The position numbers and the translations under genes are program-made. Below are positions 34,757 through 45,111 of a DNA stretch of 64,000 nt, piece by piece. Position 1 is the stretch's first letter, and each line of letters begins with the position of its first letter. This DNA comes from Marsupella aquatica. Its lineage: Eukaryota; Marchantiophyta. The notes under the pieces were generated by a model. The model saw only the letters and a list, made by a program, of their open reading frames with translations, was not told the DNA's origin and searched no databases. The stretch lies in NCBI GenBank assembly GCA_973895155.1, contig OZ316894.1:7378001-7442000 (forward strand), given 5' to 3'.

Positions 34757-34781
34757 TTCTCGGTCGGTCCGAAATTGTGTT
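34757..34781 (-). repeat. Right terminal inverted repeat of element A
   Basis: Read on the minus strand it begins AACACAATTTCGGACCGACC and mirrors the left end. The base immediately outside is back in element 3 coiled-coil coding sequence. Confidence 0.8.
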
Positions 34782-36054
34782 TAACGAGGAAGTTGAGGAC
34801 TTATCCCAGGAGTTGGAGGAGGCCAAAGATAAGATGATCAGGTTGTAGAGGCGTACAGATAATCAAACGGAGAAGTTGAGGAAGTATGCCAAAGCTTGGG
34901 GGCCTCAAATCCAAGGGGTGTCCCATATCACGCTCGAAGTTTTGGGGGAATAAACCTCGGGGGGTTGACTATCAAAAATCTTATGAACCACGTGCGATCC
35001 AAAATAGGTATTTTTGATAGAAATTAACTAAGTTTTTAAAAAGCATAGGAGGCAAAAGAAGGTATTATAAACTCATGTTTATAGAATATTCTCTAATATA
35101 TACATTTTATAAAGTAAAATAGGTTATTAATATTAAAAATGGAGAATATTCTTGGGATATTTTCTTTATAAAATATGTCTATTTATATTAGGCTAGGATC
35201 GCACGTGGTACCCCAAAATATACACTTAGTTAACCCCCCGAGGAATAAACACTCTAAAAGTTAAGTCAATTTAGTTTTTTTAAGGAATTTTGTAACCCCT
35301 AACTTAATGGAATATTCCAAGAATATTCCCATATTTGATTAAAAAAACCCTATGATTCTTATAATTCTCAAAATTGGATTAAAATAACCGTAATTTTCTT
35401 CAACAAAAATTTAAAAGTATTTCACTAAACCCAAAAAAAAACCTTATACTTATTCACGCGTGATGGGTCGGAAGAAAAGAAGTGAGGACCCCGGGTGCCC
35501 AAAGCAGGACGAGGATCACCGACTAGACGGTCTCCCGCTAGTGGCATGGTAGCCAGGAATACTGAGATGCCGAAGCCAACATCGATGTTGTCAAAGGTAA
35601 CTGGGTGTAAGGCAATGCAGTTGGTTGCGGATCTGGCCAAAACATTCATGGGGCCAACAGGTACTTATGAAGTACCTCTCAAGGCCACTCCAGAAGAGGT
35701 TGAAAGTACTATGGCCGCTCACATTTGTGGGACTGTTACTACAAAGGCAGCCGTGGTTGATATAAGTAATGCCAATAAACTTGGAGCTACGGTAACAGGT
35801 CAGACACAGGTACAACTACCATGGACTACCAGAATGTGAAGCCGTGGAAGATCGAGACCGAGCGCATTGGAGAGCAGGCTTGGATTGAGGAAGTGAAGGC
35901 CAACGCTATCCAAGTCGTTTCCCAGGAGGATGTTGCCAAGGCTGATGCCGCTAAACCAGAACCCGAAGTCAAGGAAGCCAAAGGGAGCAAGCCGGAGCCG
36001 ATTGCAGGAGAAGGTGTAGAGTCGGAAGATTTGGGTTTACCCCCGGTCATCTGA
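34782..36054 (+). pseudogene. Element 3 protein, C-terminal part
   Basis: It resumes right after element A with codons for a coiled coil (EEVEDLSQELEEAKDKM, stop, RRTDNQTEKLRKY) that align with the coiled-coil ends of elements 1 and 2. A MITE (34,956-35,242) follows. Further frames at 35,495-35,839 and 35,821-36,054 encode a basic stretch (GRGSPTRRSPASG), an unrecognised region and a Lys/Glu/Pro-rich tail ending DLGLPPVI. They have no counterpart visible in elements 1 or 2, so this tail may be private to element 3. Confidence 0.5.
34956..35242. mobile_element. 287-bp MITE with 8-bp duplication
   Basis: The ends CTCGGGGGGTTGACTA and, read inward from the right, CTCGGGGGGTTAACTA are inverted repeats. 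The exact 8-bp duplication GAATAAAC flanks it (34,948-34,955 and 35,243-35,250). A second inner inverted pair, CCACGTGCGATCC and GGATCGCACGTGG, lies subterminally. The interior is AT-rich and non-coding. The 8-bp duplication suggests the hAT superfamily. Confidence 0.85.
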
Positions 36055-36059
36055 CAATT

Positions 36060-36968
36060 AAGGAGGGCCAGTTGTCGGTTGGAGGGAGGACGTAGCGGAA
36101 GGAGAAGGGCTTGGGCCAGAAGGGCGCGACCGTTGTAGGATAGGGACAGGGCAAGTAGTGCCCTGTTGGCTTAGGTAGTATTAAGTGTCCGGGTCCCTCA
36201 GGATTCCGGTTTTGCCAAGTTGTTTTTGTTTTAGTTAATTAGGAAGATTATCACGGTGGAAGGCCGTGATTGGTGGTTTAGATTTCCGCTAATTCTCGTG
36301 GATGCGCTGCAAGGATAAAAACCTGGGCAGCGTGGCTTGGGGGGCTTTTTCTTAGTCAAGACTCTAGTGTAAAATCAGTATTACTAGCACAGGAAGCTCT
36401 CGGCTAAATCTAGACAGCGGATTATCAGTAAAACACAAGTTCCCATGGATTTCTGTGCAATTGTTTGAATTGAGTTGGCCTTGTTGCCTAGTTTGCAGAT
36501 TCTTGCCAACATGGCGTTGTGTGTTGTGATACTCGTTGCTTGATCGATTTAAGTCAGATAGAGTGATACTGTGAAGCTAATACGATCGCATTAATGTCTT
36601 GATTGGAGACTACCAAACCAAACTCTAAGAGAAAAGTGAGGATTGAGAGTGTTTTGTTGGTTAAAGTGTGGGTTGAGTCGGTCTAAGAAAAACCTTCAGC
36701 CGGCTTAAGAGATTAAGCCGTAGAGGTACATTCTGGGGGCGGAATACAAACATACCCGACCAAGTCAAATAAGGAATTAGGCATCTCAGCTATACACAAT
36801 TCACAAGTCCAGTGAAAGAATCGGTCCAGCAAAGTGTGGATCGACGATTAGACCGCGCGCGTTTCCAAGCTGGATAGCAGCCAAACCGCCAGAAGCCAGC
36901 CTTAAGTTAGTGGTTTTAGCCGGTTGCGGGTGGTTCTTGGGGTTAGAGGTGTTGGGAAATGCACCACA
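36060..36968 (+). other. Conserved non-coding 3' region of element 3
   Basis: Related to the 3' 900 bases of elements 1 and 2. Shared words include aacctgggcagcg, gaagctctcggcta, gagttggcct followed by gcagat, the hairpin motif at about 36,725-36,745, and the CACCACA end. No coding potential. It may hold transcription-termination or replication signals of the family. Confidence 0.6.
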
Positions 36969-37729
36969 TGCATCTTGAGGTTGCTGCTGAGGAAATAATA
37001 TTAAGATAAATTATCAAGAGTAGTATGTTATGTTGTGAGCTGACTAAGATCATGTTTGGATAAATGAATAGTCATCATGAACATTTGATCCACATATATC
37101 ATTGATCTTCCACCTATCTTTATATCACCAGCAACAATTGCACCTAACTAAGTTGTATCACATCCCTCATGTTGTTAGATGCGGGGTTAGATGCAAACTC
37201 CTTTCTAGCTATTACACATGCACAGATAGTTGCACCAAGAATAACTTTAGAAACATAGTTGAAAGAATGTGGGTGGCTTGTGTGAAAACTAAAATTAATG
37301 AAAACTGCGGTACAATAAATATTCAAACCGGAAGACATCAACCATATTATCTTCACTTTAACCTACATTGCAGTTTGGGCAACCGCAACTGCTCTTCAAC
37401 AGTTATCCCTATGGTATATTGACCGTCCAGTGTTGGGTCTCATTTCTGACAATGCTGTTGTGGTTCCGGCACGGTTCACCATAAATTTCACAAGAGTTGT
37501 TGTTGGTCAGAGTATCAAGCTGCAAAACTCATCATAGGAACGTTACAAGAACTTATGACACAAAAGTGTCAGAGGGGTCCTAGTTGGTAACAATACTCCT
37601 AAGGGCCCTATAATTATGTAAAAACGTAATGCCAGGGGTCTCATCAAGCATATACCTCCTATAAACATATTGTTCTTTTCTATCACTAAGTGTTGTTTGT
37701 TCCACTTCTCTGCCCCCCTTCTCTTGCAA

Positions 37730-38043
37730 CCACTTTTTGGTGTGCTGTGTATGTGGCAAGTGCACATAGACAGTTTATCTTCAGGACTTTCCATACCACC
37801 AATGGACAGGATTGTTAGTTTATAGGATTGAATGTTGGTTCTTCTACTTCTCCAACAACTACTTTTGATGTTCATATAGGTTAACCTATTTGCTATAGTG
37901 GGGGAATCTTGGACTTTTTGGCTTGTTGGTCGTTTTCCCTTGTCTGGGTCTCCTGGCTTTGGGAGACTCATTGGTGGTATGGAAAGTCCTGAAGATAAAC
38001 TGTCTATGTGCACTTGCCACATACACAGCACACCAAAAAGTGG
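37730..38043. repeat. Perfect 75-bp inverted repeat
   Basis: 37,730-37,804 and 37,969-38,043 are exact reverse complements by my base-by-base reading, with a 164-base spacer. The arms include ccactttttggtgtgctg and ccataccaccaatg. Parts of the flanks (taagtgttgtttgttccac, 37,687 on) recur loosely at 38,110 and 38,488. It could be a young foldback element or a source of hairpin small RNA. Confidence 0.9.
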
Positions 38044-38559
38044 TGGTCTTCAAGCACAATGTGAACCTACTGTACTACTTTCATACCACTACAAATCCTA
38101 TTGTTACTTTATGACCAAGTATTGTTTATTCTACTTCTCCGGCCAGTACTTGTTGATGTGCTACTTGGCAAGTCCACATTCATTTAACCAAATTTGCATA
38201 CCAGGATCAACTCATCAGGGCTCCTCAAAGCTTGGAACTTATGCATGATGACATTCCACCATATTAAAGCAAATGAATGGTCATAATTTTTTCTCAAGTT
38301 TATGTAAATGTATTTTTTGTTTTTTTCTGTCAGCAGCATCTAGCCTCGCATCTAGCGCGGCAATCCTCATGGCCAAAAGGTATGCACTATAAATAATCCC
38401 TAACTTTTTGTGTGAAATAAAGCATCACTACTGTTGTGAGTTGAGGTCCGTTTGCTTTGAGGCTCCCTAATTGTTTATTTGATATAGTTAAGTGTTGTTT
38501 ACTTGTTTGTTCCATTTCGCTGGTGACTCTGGAGTTTACTCTGGGGCCCATCAAGTAGA

Positions 38560-39065
38560 GATTCTCATTTTGGGGGTCCATAGTAAAGATTCTCATTTTG
38601 GGGTCCATCAAGTCATCAAGAATATGTCTCCTTTTCGAGGTGACCACTTCGCTGGTGACAGATACCACTGTAGATGGACCCCTAAATAGAAAAGTGTTGA
38701 TAATGGACCCTAAGAGGCCTCATGAGATTTTAGGACCTTTGATTTACCCTGCTGGTAATCACACATCAAGATGTGGCTGCATTCACTGATTGAAAGAAAA
38801 AAACTAGGGTTATCACTGTATGCAGGGTGTCATACATCGTATATGTCATATTTTGATGTGCAGTTACCCAGACCCGTTGATTTAAGGTCGTCATATTTTG
38901 ATGTGCAGTTACCCAGACCCATTGATTTAAGGTCTATCAAGGGTATGGATCATTCTGGGGCCATCAAGTAATTTTTTTTATTTTGGGGGTCCATCAAGTA
39001 AAGATTCTCATTTTGAGGTCCATCAAGTCATCAAGAATATGTCTCCTTTTCGAGGTGACCACTTT
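38560..39065. repeat. Direct repeats upstream of the P450
   Basis: The block ttctcattttgggg...tccatcaagtcatcaagaatatgtctccttttcgaggtgaccac occurs near 38,560-38,645 and again at 38,985-39,065. A 42-base unit with tcatattttgatgtgcag is duplicated at 38,847-38,930. Confidence 0.75.
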
Positions 39066-39197
39066 TTGATGTGCAGTGACCAATCTGTCGTGTCACAGGC
39101 TTGCTGGTACACTCTCGTACTCTCGTAGTATCCCGTCGAACTGAATCGAGCAGTCGAACGCTCTTTCAGGATCAACTTCTCTACAAGGTTTCTGGTG

Positions 39198-39450
39198 ATA
39201 CAAACGGAGAATACTGGTACAGTTGGGCCTTTTGGAGGCTAGCAACTCGAATACCCATTTCCACCCGAGCATTTTTTGTAGTATACAAACGGAGAATACT
39301 GGTACATTTTGGCCTTTGGAGGCTAGTAACTCGAATACCCATTTCCACCCGAGCATTTTTTGTAATATACAAACGGAGAATAATGGTACATTTTGGCCTT
39401 TGGAGGCTAGTAACTCGAATACCCATTTTACACCCGAGCATTTTTTGTAA
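39198..39450. repeat. Three-copy tandem repeat of about 84 bp
   Basis: The unit contains atacaaacggagaata, ttttggcctttggaggctag and cacccgagcattttttgta. It is repeated three times with a few differences, the first copy being the most divergent. Frames through it are open in several registers because of the unit length, but no gene is inferred. Confidence 0.85.
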
Positions 39451-40340
39451 TCTCCACAAAGACGGAGTTATGGAGTCGTGCGGTGATGCTAGCTCCATGT
39501 GTCATTCGCGAAAAGGCAATCTCGAGGCCGAGCCTCAGGTACACACCTGCCCGCGCTTACTGTCCGCCCCTTCACAATTTTTTTGACACAACTGGTTTCT
39601 AACCCAGGACCTCCTGACTCACTGAGGGGTGCTATCATCACTGACGGGTGCTATCATTGAATCTCTCCACAATTCGTGACACCATCTTTCGCATTAGGTA
39701 TTGTATCTTAAAATCAGATATAGTACATACAAGCAACACTGACGAGCATTAATTATCCTCGACATTGGCTTTCATCCACGCACTAATCATAAGTCTGATC
39801 GCATATACCGTCTCGTTAGACGTTTGTGATTCTTTTTGGAGTTTTCGATCAACGGGCAGCCCACAAGACCATCAGAAGACGCGTCGAGAGAGGGATCCGG
39901 GTCCGATGAAACCATCCGAGATCGACCAAGCTGCAGTGAAACCCCATCATGGATCACAGGAGGTCTAGCGAAAAACAGACATCACCTACAGAGCGTTCTC
40001 GAAATTTACCTCATCGCGGGCGAGGGCAAAAAATTCTCTCCGAATCCTGCTATAGAGAACTCTTGGAACAATTAAAAAGCTATAGCTGATTGAGCCTATG
40101 GCTCTAGAGTAGACTGGCGTGCAAAGATGCCGAAACTCATTGCAGGCACTGATCCTTGCGCAGGAGAGGGTGCCGTGGTGTGAATTTGTCGTTTGGCTTG
40201 TGTTCCCTGTTGGTGCCAGCTCTTAAGGAGCTTGCAAGGCTCCATTGAGCGATACCATGGGGGGCAGCTTCTCATTTGGCTACTGTAAATACGTAGACGA
40301 GAACTCCTAAGTTAAGTTCATTACTTAGGAGCTTGTAGCA

Positions 40341-41767
40341 ATGGAAGGAACGAACGGTGCGATCTCGCCTGTGCTTCTTCTGGTCATATCGCTGGCGCTG
40401 CTAGTGTTTTCATTGCTGTTTCTAAATAGCAGGCGCAATTCTCGACTTACAAGCAAGCTGCCGCCAGGTTCTGATGGCTGGACCGTCCCAGGGATTGGAG
40501 AAACTCCCGTCTTCATGACGAACCCATTCAAATTTCTGGACCAGAAACGAGAAAAATATGGAGTTTTCAGAACAAGCCTTTTCGGGCAGACTTCGATTGT
40601 GTTATCCTCTCCTGAATCCGCCAGATTTGTGCTCGTGGAAGCGCAGAAGTCTTTCAGGAATGGGTACCGAGCCGCCATAGGCAAAATCACTGATCCAGCA
40701 ATGTGTTTCACGAATACCGAAACTAATTTCCGTGTTCGCAGGCTTATTGCATCAAGCTTGGGCCCTGAAAACGTCCATCGTCATATCCCGGCCTACGACG
40801 CGCTCGTGCTGTCGGTCATGGATACCTGGAAGGACGGAGCTACTCTTCACACCTTCACGGAAATGGAGGCAATGACGTTGAAATGTTTCCTGCACCTTCT
40901 CTGGGGTCAGGCGGATCTCCAGCACAAGTATGCTGAGGTTGGGAGACTCCACACGACTATGAGTAACGGGTACTTAGCACCGTTCCCTATCAACCTTCCT
41001 TTCACTGCATATGGGAAGGCTTTGAAGGCAAGCGGAGAGTTCCAGCAAATTTTGACAGACAGAATTGCACAAGCTCGGGAAGAAGGGAGTAAGAATCATG
41101 ACGTCGTTAGTGCATTGATAGAGTCAAAAATGGAAGATGGGTTCCGGTTAAGGGACGAGCAAATAAGGTCTGTCATCACAAGTCTGGTTTCGCTGGATAC
41201 CGGAGCACGGCAATTACACTGGTATGGGTTTTCAAGTTCCTGCATGACAACCCTGAGGTGTTGGCAGAGGTTAAGGAGGAGCACATGGCCATCCGAAATG
41301 CCAAAATGTCTGATCGTGAGGCATTGACTTGGGATGATGTGAAGAAAATGTCACTGACGATGAAAGTCATTAAAGAAACACAGAGGCTTGCCCCGTTTGT
41401 TAAATTCATGCCCCGGGTGTCCCTTGAAGATGTGGAGCATAATGGATACGTTATTCCTAAGGGTTGGCGGACTTTTGTGAGCTACCATTTTCACATGGAT
41501 CCAAATTTGTATCCAGATCCTCTGAAGTTTGACCCTTCCAGATTTAACGAACCCGTAAAGCCCAGCACTTTCATTCCATTTGGGAGTGGTCGACACCTGT
41601 GTGTTGGATTCGAGTTTGCACTCACGATGATACCCCTGATCATACATCGTGTCGTCACAAATTTCAGTTTCGAGCTTGACGGAGAGGACGGAGTGATTTT
41701 CTGGCCCGCCTACATTCCAAAGAATGGCTACCCACTCAAGATCAGGCGCCTGAACCGACAAGTTTAG
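40341..41767 (+). CDS. Cytochrome P450, CYP85-clan type, with one frameshift
   Basis: A single-exon P450 of about 475 residues. The N-terminal membrane anchor (ISPVLLLVISLALLVFSLLF) and a proline hinge (KLPPGSDGW) place it on the endoplasmic reticulum. The helix C region, K-helix KETQRL (ExxR), FDPSRF, and haem loop FGSGRHLCVG with the Cys ligand are all present. Helix I reads AGYRST, lacking the usual acidic residue. The reading frame slips by one base at the T run 41,188-41,190. One more T would join the halves, so it is either a sequence error or a young pseudogene. The sequence style (LPPGSDGW, VFRTSLFGQ, His in the haem loop) fits the CYP85 clan (sterol, brassinosteroid, abscisate and triterpenoid enzymes). 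The substrate cannot be stated. Absence of introns is unusual for that clan. Confidence 0.85.
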
Positions 41768-43320
41768 CTAGCGCGGGAACTTTGCGTGCGGGATATCAAA
41801 GCATTGGAGCCACGAAGTTTCGTTGGGTCAGTTGTCCTTCACACTACGGGTTCGGGTTTTTTGCCCCTCACTCGACTCCTGCTCGTCAGTGGATGATGGT
41901 CAATCAGCAACAAATAATCGAACTGTCGCGCTCTGATAGGTGAATTTTTAGTCAGAAGAGTCTTCTTGTGTACACTATTATTTAGCTTGGTATTGTAGTT
42001 CGCATTGTGGTTGGAAGCTTAGAACTTTGTGGCCATGATTTCCCTTTGGCTTTGGCCATGAATTCGACAGAAATTCAGATTCGTGTCCTTCGGCATGGCC
42101 TTTACCGTACGCAAGTTCATAGACTCAAGTTCTATGACTATATGCTGTGATTTCACAAAAACTTGAGAGATTTGTTGGACCAGTACTGTGCTTCAATTCT
42201 TCTTCTGCCAAAAGTTGACAGAATGCTGCCTAATTGTACATGTTATCTTGATTGCACAAACTTGAATTGGTTCCATGATTCCATAACTAGGGAGGATCTC
42301 AAGGTTGGATCGAAATGGGAGCTTCGAGAAGCATTGGGATACGTTGATCAGATTTCAGCGTCAAATGTTGTGCAAGTACTATAGGTAGAGAATGGAGTCC
42401 CATTGAATGTTGTCAAACTCTTTCTCTGATGGGATGAATGTGTCTGGAAGGTGACGCCAATTGATTGGATGCGCCCCCGGCGTGAGGCCTACAATTTATT
42501 CATTTTGGCGGATCGCGACTGAAGTTGAAGCCCAGATGGAACCTCGCCCTTGAACCTCATATATCTCTCGGATGACAGTCAGATTGAGAGACTCAAAAAA
42601 TCTGCACTGCCTCCTAAATCCACACTCGTATATACTTCGACTCATGCAAGGTTAGCTCAGATTTTCCCTGGTTAGAAGAGGGGAGTCAGTCCTTCTAGGA
42701 GGCTACCAACGACCACGCTTCCACTAGAATCGACAGCATTCGTCTGTCGAACACCAATAAGCTGCAGTTAAAAGATGAGGTAAAGCAACGAGGTCTGCCG
42801 TGTCAGTACATTGAACCCGCCGCGAATAGATTTGGGTACGTTTTACACATTGACATTTCAGATCGCAAACCAGGAATTCTATTCGGTTTTGCAAGCAGAT
42901 AAAAAAATTCAGAGCGGATTGTTCAGGACTTGGCATGCGAAGTTTCACAAATTTTCTTGACTAATTTCTAAGCTTTTGGATTGACGGTAATCTCTAGAAC
43001 ACTTTTTTGGAACTGGAGCAATCGAGAAGACTTATCAGTGGGTTTTAGCAAGGTCCAGAGAATTGGTTTACAGTTCTGGATCACTTTGACTTAATTGGTA
43101 CTCATTCGAGTTGTAAATCAATTCGCATTTCCAGGCTTGCTAACGATGAGGAGAGCTCACGGAGAGCACAGATAGCGCAGCGACCACTACCCAGAAAAAA
43201 CAGCGGTAGCCGAAAGTATACTGAAAAAGTTACATGGTTTCCCTCAAATTGTTCAAATGGCTTAAACCACTAGTGGGAGAAGTGTCCAAGATTTATCCCT
43301 TTTTCACATTACTCTCCTCT
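41768..43320. other. Downstream DNA of the P450, nothing recognised
   Basis: A 73-codon frame at 42,163-42,384 has no recognisable domain and is not supported. The rest is unique sequence without repeats or RNA genes that I can see. Confidence 0.5.
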
Positions 43321-43324
43321 CTCG

Positions 43325-43615
43325 TTTTAACATTCCTCTACTTTGCTCCATAATCTGCTCCATAATCTCAGTAAAAAATACTGAAAATGGTGAAATCTGC
43401 AAACTCCTCTACTTTGCTCCATAATTTCAGGAAAAAATACTGTCCAACCAGGTTTTGGTTTTTTGGTCATGATTGGTGACTCTTTAAAGACCAAAGACAA
43501 AACAAACATTCCTCTACATTGCTCCGTAATTTCAGGAAAAATACTGTCCAACAAGGTGTTTTTGTCATGACTGGTGGCTCTTTAAAGGCTAAAGACAAAA
43601 CAAAATGTAATTTTC
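43325..43615. repeat. Irregular tandem repeats left of element B
   Basis: Units with cctctactttgctccataat, ttcaggaaaaaatactg and ctctttaaagaccaaagac recur two to four times. They may belong to the left end of element B, whose exact end I could not place, or to host DNA. Confidence 0.65.
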
Positions 43616-43979
43616 GAGGAATTGTACGGTGCGAGGAAGCAGGAGATTTTGCTAGTGAGGCAACATTGTTAGCGAAGCATTCTGGCGGATAAATTTCTCT
43701 CACATTCCATGAAAACAATGCCCAAACAGTCTCAGTTTTCCACCTCTTACAATAATGAAAAGAATATGACAATGAAAAATCCTGCATGATTTTCATAAGT
43801 ATTCCATACTTGAGCCACACACGTTTTAATCATCTAAAAAGGATCACCAAAACTAGAAACTCCCATCAAAATATGGAACCTCTTTACATTGAAAGTGTGG
43901 ATCGCCAACAACTTCAAGACAGAAAAACGGTAAGAGTCAACTTCGACCAGTACATCCAGTCCTACTTCCTCTTACTTGT

Positions 43980-44417
43980 TCAGTCATAAACTTCATCCTC
44001 TGATTCATCAGAGATGTCACTACTACTAGGATCGCTACTGGTCTCCCTCTCCGTGGACTCGGCAGACTCATCTAAATACTGACGGACTGTCCCCGCCTCA
44101 TTGTCGATAAACCTTGAACAATCCAGATATCTTCGAGCACCTCTCATGGACCGAAGTCCTTTCGATTCCCAAGTCAAGATAACAGGATCTTCATCAACCT
44201 GCCTCGCCGATGTCTCAGCATAGCACGGAAGAGTAAAAGGCTTCTCAGGAGTAACCACAATGGACTCCTGAACTTCCCTCCGAAGACGAAATCTCTCCTC
44301 AGAAAACCAATCCACCCTCCTATCACTGACGTAACCACCGACATCAGTTGACGAAGAGCAACAAAATAAAGAAAACAAAAGAAACCAAATAGGGAGTCCG
44401 ACATCAGAAGAGGCCAA
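43980..44417 (-). CDS. Acidic C-terminal frame next to the element B methyltransferase gene
   Basis: An open frame beginning near 44,417 that ends in an acid/serine tail (SSDISDESEDEVYD). It follows the stop of the ParB-methyltransferase-like gene by six bases on the same strand and could be a last exon: a GTAAAGTAC donor-like site overlaps the stop at 44,423, and a TACGTCAG acceptor-like site lies near 44,330. The initial hydrophobic stretch (WFLLFSLFCC) would then be intronic. No family is recognised. Confidence 0.35.
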   Translation of the reverse strand: MASSDVGLPIWFLLFSLFCCSSSTDVGGYVSDRRVDWFSEERFRLRREVQESIVVTPEKPFTLPCYAETSARQVDEDPVILTWESKGLRSMRGARRYLDCSRFIDNEAGTVRQYLDESAESTERETSSDPSSSDISDESEDEVYD

Positions 44418-44929
44418 GTACTTTACTCCAGGTCGAATTCGTCTTTCTCGCTTGAAGGCCCAGCCTGTTCATCCCCTGGAATCGTGAACTCATCCTCCGA
44501 CCCAACATCTTGATTAACCTTGGCTGGCTGATCCCTAATCTGCTTTGCCTTGCTCGAATGCCTCGCCAGAACACTGTTTAAAAAAATTTCTGCACAGCAA
44601 TGGAGAATGTCCCTGTCTTCAACACCGACAACAAATCTCCCGGAGAATTCTCCGGCAGAAAATGAGCTACCGTCACACACAGTCCAGTCAAGGACTATAT
44701 CTTTGGGCTTCGTGAGGAATTCCATCACGGCTTGCATGAACCCAATTGAAAGCCTTTTCGATCCAGCAACAGCCGCTTCTGGACAGGGGTCAGTCTTAGG
44801 GTAACAAACACTCAACATTGACTTATGTCTTGCATCTTCCGAAGACGTCAATGGAACATACGCTGGGTCTTTAGGAATCTTTGCACTAAATTCCACCCGA
44901 CAAAAAACATCCAGGATGAGAGTGCACAC

Positions 44930-45111
44930 CTGCATAAAAACCAAAATACACCAGAAACAATGCTAACTTTGTTAGCGAGCTCGCTAGCATTAACTTAGTC
45001 GGAAAATAGAAAATTAACACCTAAACAAGATATGTTTGGTAGCTGAAAATTATAATTTTGTTAGCGACATCGCTAGCATTAAAACTCTCAAGAAATTCAA
45101 GGGATAACTAC
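44930..45111 (-). repeat. Intron of the fusion gene with two element B palindromes
   Basis: GTTAGCGAGCTCGCTAGC at 44,971-44,988 and GTTAGCGACATCGCTAGC at 45,060-45,077, each followed on the plus strand by attaa. The intron has clear GTAGTT and ATGCAG ends. Confidence 0.9.

Larger units (their letters stand above)
15192..34781. mobile_element. Element A, large cargo transposon with DUF7869-like transposase
   Basis: Terminal inverted repeats of about 25 bp bound the element: AACACGATTTCGGACCGA... at 15,192-15,216, matched by the reverse complement of 34,757-34,781 with two mismatches. On both sides element 3 sequence stops and resumes (coiled-coil frame at 34,782). A clear target duplication was not found. 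Of the 19.6 kb, 7.8 kb is a later insertion (element 1), leaving about 11.8 kb. The cargo is a split transposase on the plus strand, then a ParB-methyltransferase fusion gene, a 190-codon gene and F-box-like genes on the minus strand. About 19 copies of CGATAAATTTATCG lie only between genes, in introns and near the ends. TATA boxes face inward from both ends. Confidence 0.8.
8754..36968 (+). mobile_element. Element 3, outermost of a nest (TGTGATGCC family)
   Basis: It begins TGTGATGCCTTGCCAGGATC and ends AATGCACCACA. Both sides carry the exact 5-bp target duplication TGCAT (8,749-8,753 and 36,969-36,973). Its 5' end, coding frame, coiled-coil 3' frame and 3' end all match elements 1 and 2 in this window. 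No LTR is present at the ends. The 28.2 kb span is mostly later insertions: element 6 (9,461-14,244), element A (15,192-34,781) and a MITE (34,956-35,242), leaving about 3.5 kb of its own DNA. No polymerase, integrase or transposase was seen in that DNA. TG...CA ends with 5-bp duplications suggest insertion by a retroviral-type integrase. A solo copy of a very long LTR is the main alternative. Confidence 0.85.
36974..40340. other. Host intergenic DNA rich in repeats
   Basis: No gene is supported between the end of element 3 and the P450. It contains a perfect 75-bp inverted repeat (37,730-38,043), direct repeats at 38,560-39,065 and a three-unit tandem repeat at 39,198-39,450. The last 900 bases before the P450 are unique and should contain its promoter. 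Confidence 0.6.

Noticed and set aside
15192-34781. A target-site duplication for element A
   Set aside because: Flanks (ctac on the left, taac on the right) do not match at any length I tried; it may have been lost or diverged, so none is claimed.
39198-39450. CRISPR-like array
   Set aside because: It is a contiguous tandem repeat of about 84 bp with no unique spacers, in a plant-like genome.
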